From the NCBI GenBank assembly GCA_020052235.1, contig JAGVPM010000127.1:1-48388 (forward strand): DNA of 48,388 nt. Reading direction: 5' to 3'. Positions 44,323 to 48,388 of the stretch are shown here, piece after piece. The stretch is from Candidatus Goldiibacteriota bacterium (GTDB lineage: Bacteria; Oederibacteriota; JAAXVQ01). Under the pieces are notes generated by a model. The model saw only the letters and a list, made by a program, of their open reading frames with translations. It was not told the DNA's origin and made no database searches. Each line of letters starts with the position of its first letter. The first letter of the stretch is position 1. Both the position numbers and the translations under genes were made by a program.

Positions 44323-45366
44323 ATGATGTTAACCCGGTTTATGACATTGGAAACCATAGAGGCTTGGCTGCGGGAAACGAACCCGGAGCGTTTGGAACTG
44401 CTTTGGCAAACCGCGGATAAAGTGCGCAAGCAGACCGTGGGAGATGAAGTTTATTTTCGCGGTTTGATTGAGCTTTCGAACTATTGTTCGCGGAATTGTT
44501 TGTATTGCGGACTCCGGGGCGAGAGGAAAAACCTGGAGCGTTACAGGATGACGGTTGGGGAAATTAAAGCCTGTGTTTTGGAGGCCAAGGTTTTGGGGTA
44601 TGGCACAGTGGTGCTGCAATCAGGCGAAGACCCCGGGTTGGACCCCGAAGTGATGGCGGATTTAATCCGCTGGATCAAACGCGAAGCCGGTTTGGCAATT
44701 ACGCTTTCCTTGGGAGAACGTTCGGAAGCAGTTTTCCGTTTGTGGAAACAAGCGGGTGCGGACCGTTACCTGCTCAGGATAGAGACTACGGATGATGCAT
44801 TCATGCAGGTCATTCATCCTGGGGAACCCCACGGTTCCCGCAAGGCAAATATTGACCGTTTGTTTGCCTTGGGATACGAGGTTGGTTCAGGGGTCATGGT
44901 GGGTATTCCAGGACAGACTTACGGTATTCTAGCCAAGGATTTACTTTGGTTCAGGGAGCGAGATTTTGACATGATCGGCATTGGTCCACACTTGGCGCAT
45001 CCGGATACACCTTTGGCCAAGGTCAATACAAATCAGCCGGATCAGGTTCCGAATACGGAAGTGGTTACGCACAAGGCAGTGGCTTTAACCCGGATTTTAT
45101 GCCCCGAAGCCAATTTACCTGCCACCACGGCTTTGGCCACCGTGAATCGTGAAGACGGCAGGGAAATGGCGCTTAAGCGCGGGGCCAATGTGGTTATGCC
45201 CAATGTCACGCCGACCAAGTACCGCAAGTTATATGAGATTTATCCGTCCAAAGCCTGCATTGATGAGACCGCGGATATGTGCAAAAATTGTTTGGGAGGA
45301 CGTATTTTATCCCTTGATCGCAAGGTCGGAAAAGGGCCTGGAGCACGGCAGAGGAATAAATACTAA
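44323..45366 (+). CDS. hydE: [FeFe] hydrogenase H-cluster radical SAM maturase HydE
   Basis: A 347-residue radical SAM protein. The SAM cluster motif is CSRNCLYC (Cx3Cx2C, near residue 52). HydE-like blocks follow: GTVVLQSGEDPG, ITLSLGERSE, LRIETTDDAFMQVIHPG, GSGVMVGIPGQTY and IGIGPHLAHPDTPL. A second cysteine set near the C-terminus (CIDETADMCKNC, Cx7Cx2C) matches the optional extra cluster of Thermotoga HydE. It helps build the diiron subcluster of HydA. AAGGA precedes two consecutive ATGs (44323 and 44326); the second has better spacing. hydF and hydG are not in the window. Confidence 0.93.
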   Translation: MMLTRFMTLETIEAWLRETNPERLELLWQTADKVRKQTVGDEVYFRGLIELSNYCSRNCLYCGLRGERKNLERYRMTVGEIKACVLEAKVLGYGTVVLQSGEDPGLDPEVMADLIRWIKREAGLAITLSLGERSEAVFRLWKQAGADRYLLRIETTDDAFMQVIHPGEPHGSRKANIDRLFALGYEVGSGVMVGIPGQTYGILAKDLLWFRERDFDMIGIGPHLAHPDTPLAKVNTNQPDQVPNTEVVTHKAVALTRILCPEANLPATTALATVNREDGREMALKRGANVVMPNVTPTKYRKLYEIYPSKACIDETADMCKNCLGGRILSLDRKVGKGPGARQRNKY

Positions 45367-45407
45367 ATCATGAAAACAGCGGCATTTTTTTGGGAAATGA
45401 GCGCACA

Positions 45408-47078
45408 ATGATCGGCATTAGGCAGGAACCAATATGGGCAAGATCAAATTTTGACATAGTGTTAGGATTCTTGACGGCCCTAGCTGCGTTATTTCTGTTA
45501 CGGTTGCAGATTTCGGTTTCGGGATGGAGTTTGTTAGCACTTTCAGCTTTTTTTCTTTGGCACATTACGGAAGTCAAGGAATCGGAAGCTATACTCAATG
45601 ATTTTTCGCCGCGTACCGAACTTGTTTTATTTTTTATAATTTTCGTAGTTGGTATTGTATTGCGTCTTTGGGATCTGCATCAAATACCGCCCGCTTGCTG
45701 GTTTGACGAAGCAGAAAATGGCTTGGAAACGTTGGGCGTATTGTCAGGAAAACATTTAGTCTTTACGTCACAAAATAATGGCAGAGGTGCCTTGCAATTC
45801 TATTGGGCCTCTCCGTTTTTTCTTTTTTTTGGCGCGACTGTGTTTTCTTTGCGTTTGTCCATGGCCACTTTAGGAATTATAACCATCCCCGCTGCCTGGC
45901 AATTATTCCGAAAAATAGGCGGTCCTTTTGTCGGCTTGGCTGCCTCTGCGTTTGTAGCCTTCTCCGTATGGCATATTACCATCAGCCGCACAGGCTTTGA
46001 TGCCGTTATGACCCCTCTGTTTGATGTTCTTATTATCTATTCCATTTTCAAAGCTGTTCACACCAAAAAATACGTGTGGTTTGGATTTTTGGGTTTTTTA
46101 ATCGGTTTGGCAAACTATGGTTATGTCGCTTCACGACTAAGTATATTACTGGCGGGAATTGCCTTCTGGTTGTTTTTGCCGAAGGAGAAAAATGAGAAGA
46201 AGCGAGTTGTTTATGGAATCATTCTTGCCGGAGCGGTACTGCTTATAACTCTGCTCCCTTTGGTTGTTCATTTCGCGCATTTTCCAGATGACTTGGCAAA
46301 AAGGACAAACCAAACCTCGGTACTAAGCACGGTTATCCAGAAAAAGTCGTTAATGCCACTGGCCAAAACGGTAAAATCCACCTTTGAAATGTTTTATGGG
46401 CGTGGTGACCCCAATGCCCGTCACAATTTATCGAAAGCGCCAATGTTGGATATTCTCACCGGGCTTATGTTTTTTGTAGGCTTGATCTCATTTATTAAAA
46501 ACCTCAAGGGTAAAGACCCTTGGTTAATATTTGTGTTGATATGGTTGTCATTACCTTTGATATTTGGCGGCATGATGACGGAACCGGCACCACACGGATT
46601 GAGAACGCTAGCGGCACTCATGCCAATTTGCTTTATTGCTGCCAATGGTCTTAATTTTTCTTTGAACCTTATACCAACAACCAAACGGCTCCGGTTGGTG
46701 TTGGGCGGTGTGTTTTTTTTCTTGGTGGCAATTTTGGCTTCTCACCAATATTTTATTGTTTATCCTGCTAATCCAGAAACACGCGCTGCTTTTAGTCCCA
46801 CGGCTTACCAGGCAGGGAAATATGTTAAAGCATTGCCGCTCAGTGAGTCAGTCGCGGTATCAAAAGATATAGACCTAAGCATAGTGAAATTTATTTCCAA
46901 CCAGCCAGAACGAAAGTTGAATGTTTTTGATCCGAACATGGCAATTTTATACACCACGACATATATACTTGCGAATCAACCTGAAGCAACGGACATCATT
47001 CGAAACAATAAGCACCATTGCGAAATAATAACTATTGAGCATGAACAATTCATTGTCTGCAAGCCAATGACACACTAA
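45408..47078 (+). CDS. GT-C fold polytopic glycosyltransferase (PMT/ArnT-like)
   Basis: A 556-residue membrane protein from the ATG at 45408; a TTG at 45390 would add six residues. About 11-12 hydrophobic segments cover residues 15-455. The first periplasmic loop carries WFDEAENGLETLGVLSGKH, the acidic pair expected for lipid-phosphate-sugar-using mannosyltransferase-like GT-C enzymes. A C-terminal soluble region (about 455-556) follows. It has no TPR extension, unlike the GT-C at 21965. Forty-two bases later comes another seven-bladed propeller gene, repeating the pairing seen at 19150-24553. Donor and acceptor are unknown. Confidence 0.83.
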   Translation: MIGIRQEPIWARSNFDIVLGFLTALAALFLLRLQISVSGWSLLALSAFFLWHITEVKESEAILNDFSPRTELVLFFIIFVVGIVLRLWDLHQIPPACWFDEAENGLETLGVLSGKHLVFTSQNNGRGALQFYWASPFFLFFGATVFSLRLSMATLGIITIPAAWQLFRKIGGPFVGLAASAFVAFSVWHITISRTGFDAVMTPLFDVLIIYSIFKAVHTKKYVWFGFLGFLIGLANYGYVASRLSILLAGIAFWLFLPKEKNEKKRVVYGIILAGAVLLITLLPLVVHFAHFPDDLAKRTNQTSVLSTVIQKKSLMPLAKTVKSTFEMFYGRGDPNARHNLSKAPMLDILTGLMFFVGLISFIKNLKGKDPWLIFVLIWLSLPLIFGGMMTEPAPHGLRTLAALMPICFIAANGLNFSLNLIPTTKRLRLVLGGVFFFLVAILASHQYFIVYPANPETRAAFSPTAYQAGKYVKALPLSESVAVSKDIDLSIVKFISNQPERKLNVFDPNMAILYTTTYILANQPEATDIIRNNKHHCEIITIEHEQFIVCKPMTH

Positions 47079-47120
47079 GTTTGGAGATAAAATGTAAATT
47101 TTTTAGAGAAAGGACGATAG

Positions 47121-48299
47121 ATGAATTTTAAAAATATTATATTATTAATGGTTTGTTGTTTGGCATTATTAGGTTCGCTGGGTGGAACATGTTGGGCAAA
47201 ATGGGTTCAGGATGGCGAAAGTTTAAATGTTGAACCACAAAAAAGAACAATGCTTGCTGGAATAGCTTTGGCTCCAAACGCGCTTTATGTGGCCTTCGTT
47301 GAAGGAAACACGCATTCAGCTTGGGATGAGAATCGCCTTGATCTGAAAATTTATGTCAAGCATTGGGATGGGGAAAAGTGGCTCCAGGATGGTGAAAATG
47401 TTAATGAGACAAGTAAGTCCGGCATATATTTGCCAAGCATAACGGTTATTCAAAACAAGCCGTATGTCGCATGGCATGGAAGCGATTATGTAGGGCATGT
47501 CCGTCACTTAGAAAACGGTAAATGGGCAGATGATGGAAAACCTATCCAACGTGTCGAATTTCCCCGGATTATTAATTTAAACAACACTCCCTATTTAATC
47601 TTAAACCGAGGCAGTTTGATGTCCACAAATCGCTTGTTAAATCATGAGTGGGTTGCTGAAGGCAATCCTCTATTAACTCAACAGATTTTTTGTTATCCAA
47701 CTTGGACTTTTTCTTTTAAAGGTGATTTATACGGTACCTGGGTTGAGCGTTCGCTCCAAAAAAAATATCAAGTTTACGTCAAGCATATTCAAAAAGGTGT
47801 TTGGGGCTATAATGCAGGCCCGGTATTTGAAAGCGCCGTGCTTCCCGCTGCGAATCCTAATTTGATTGTGGTGAACGAAACTCCCTATGTGGCTGCGGAT
47901 GACGGGAAGGAAATTTATGTCAAACATTTTGAAACCGATAAGTGGGTGCAGGATGGCCAGGCTATGGATGGCGGTGGTCCTGTACTGTTTTATGTTGATG
48001 GCATGTTGCATGTGACCTGGACGGCAGATAAAATATATTTTGCTCATTTTACTGGAAAAGAATGGAGGTCGGACGGGCTGACCCTTGAAGGGTATTATCC
48101 GGCTGTGGGTTATATGAACGGAATACTTTATGTTATCTATCAACGCGATGACAAAGCGGGAGTACCGCATATATATGTTAGCCATTGGGAGATGGTACCA
48201 ATGCCTTTGCCCACCCCGGAGCCAGCAGGAACACCGGTCATTATTCCTGATGACCAACGTAATTCGGGTAGCATTACAAATCCGGTTAGACTAGTGTAG
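47121..48299 (+). CDS. Secreted seven-bladed beta-propeller protein, C-terminal domain truncated
   Basis: A 392-residue protein with a signal peptide (residues 1-27, cleavage near CWA) and AAAGGA about 7 bases upstream of the ATG. Seven repeats follow, each starting W-x2-DG or a variant (WVQDGE, WLQDGE, WADDGK, WVAEGN, WGYNAG, WVQDGQ, WRSDGL) and most ending in IYVKH or a related strand. They match the first propeller of the 928-residue protein. A Pro/Thr linker (PLPTPEP) comes next, and the chain stops at ITNPVRLV. The NPVR string aligns with the NPAR that opens the sorting-like domain of the larger protein, so that domain appears lost here. A dispersed repeat begins about 25 bases after the stop. 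Confidence 0.85.
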   Translation: MNFKNIILLMVCCLALLGSLGGTCWAKWVQDGESLNVEPQKRTMLAGIALAPNALYVAFVEGNTHSAWDENRLDLKIYVKHWDGEKWLQDGENVNETSKSGIYLPSITVIQNKPYVAWHGSDYVGHVRHLENGKWADDGKPIQRVEFPRIINLNNTPYLILNRGSLMSTNRLLNHEWVAEGNPLLTQQIFCYPTWTFSFKGDLYGTWVERSLQKKYQVYVKHIQKGVWGYNAGPVFESAVLPAANPNLIVVNETPYVAADDGKEIYVKHFETDKWVQDGQAMDGGGPVLFYVDGMLHVTWTADKIYFAHFTGKEWRSDGLTLEGYYPAVGYMNGILYVIYQRDDKAGVPHIYVSHWEMVPMPLPTPEPAGTPVIIPDDQRNSGSITNPVRLV

Positions 48300-48321
48300 T
48301 GTTTCTTAAATGGCTTTACAT

Positions 48322-48388
48322 TTGTCATTGCGAGCAAAGCGAAGCAATCTCGCTTTTTCGGAGCGTTTAGAGCTTAAAAACAGATTGC
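48322..48388. repeat. Dispersed inverted repeat of the GTCATTGCGAG type, copy 2, cut by the window end
   Basis: TTGTCATTGCGAGCAAAGCG and the following GAAGCAATCTCG form the left arm. The window ends in AGATTGC, the start of the complementary right arm. It resembles the element at 36944 in its GTCATT-x-CGAG core and the GCGAAGC block, but the loop differs. Confidence 0.7.

Overview
This window looks like chromosomal DNA from an uncultured, probably anaerobic, double-membraned bacterium. The envelope genes support two membranes: ExbB/ExbD/TonB, a TonB-receptor-like barrel, several other predicted outer-membrane barrels, a PorV/UPF0164-like protein and large periplasmic TPR proteins. A two-gene [FeFe] hydrogenase with the maturase gene hydE supports an anaerobic, fermentative or syntrophic life. 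The combination of UPF0164 proteins, NP-motif C-terminal domains, KaiC fused to a receiver, and many dispersed palindromic repeats recalls candidate phyla such as Omnitrophota or Elusimicrobiota. That placement is a guess from gene content only. No rRNA, tRNA, CRISPR, prophage or transposase was seen, and no gap between genes exceeds 300 bases.

Layout. (1) 1-3343: a degenerate trehalose-phosphatase domain, then two exported proteins, probably outer-membrane barrels. (2) 3467-10308: a Ton energy-transduction cluster consisting of a 1000-residue TPR protein, a plug-less TonB-receptor-like barrel, exbB, exbD and tonB. (3) 10310-17657: a helicase-nuclease fusion, a SpoIID-like lipoprotein, queA and a GAF-GAF-GGDEF diguanylate cyclase. 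(4) 17714-24553: a PorV-like barrel, a giant double beta-propeller surface protein and a GT-C glycosyltransferase with TPRs. (5) 24741-30808: a tight signalling operon of KaiC-KaiC-receiver and two histidine kinases. (6) 30821-35011: tgt, yajC, galT and an exported protein of unknown function. (7) 35104-36907: a divergent pair of units, a minus-strand ribbon-helix-helix/PilZ operon and a plus-strand TPR-SPOR gene. (8) 37107-40360: mutS and a phosphatase-fold protein lacking its catalytic cysteine. (9) 40522-45366: the hydrogenase (fused NuoE-NuoF subunit, HydA), a strong terminator and hydE. (10) 45408-48299: a second GT-C enzyme and a second propeller protein.

Three themes tie the window together. 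First, a family of seven-bladed propellers built from W-x2-DG ... YVKH repeats occurs twice, each time beside a polytopic GT-C glycosyltransferase, and one locus also has a PorV-like protein. This may be a surface glycoprotein system that has not been described. Second, signalling is dense: a diguanylate cyclase, a PilZ protein and a three-gene KaiC-receiver/kinase operon in which KaiC ATPase activity may itself be the output. Third, two phosphatase-fold proteins have lost their catalytic nucleophiles. At least three families of short palindromic repeats sit between genes, and one copy has entered a coding region and now encodes the N-terminus ahead of a signal peptide.
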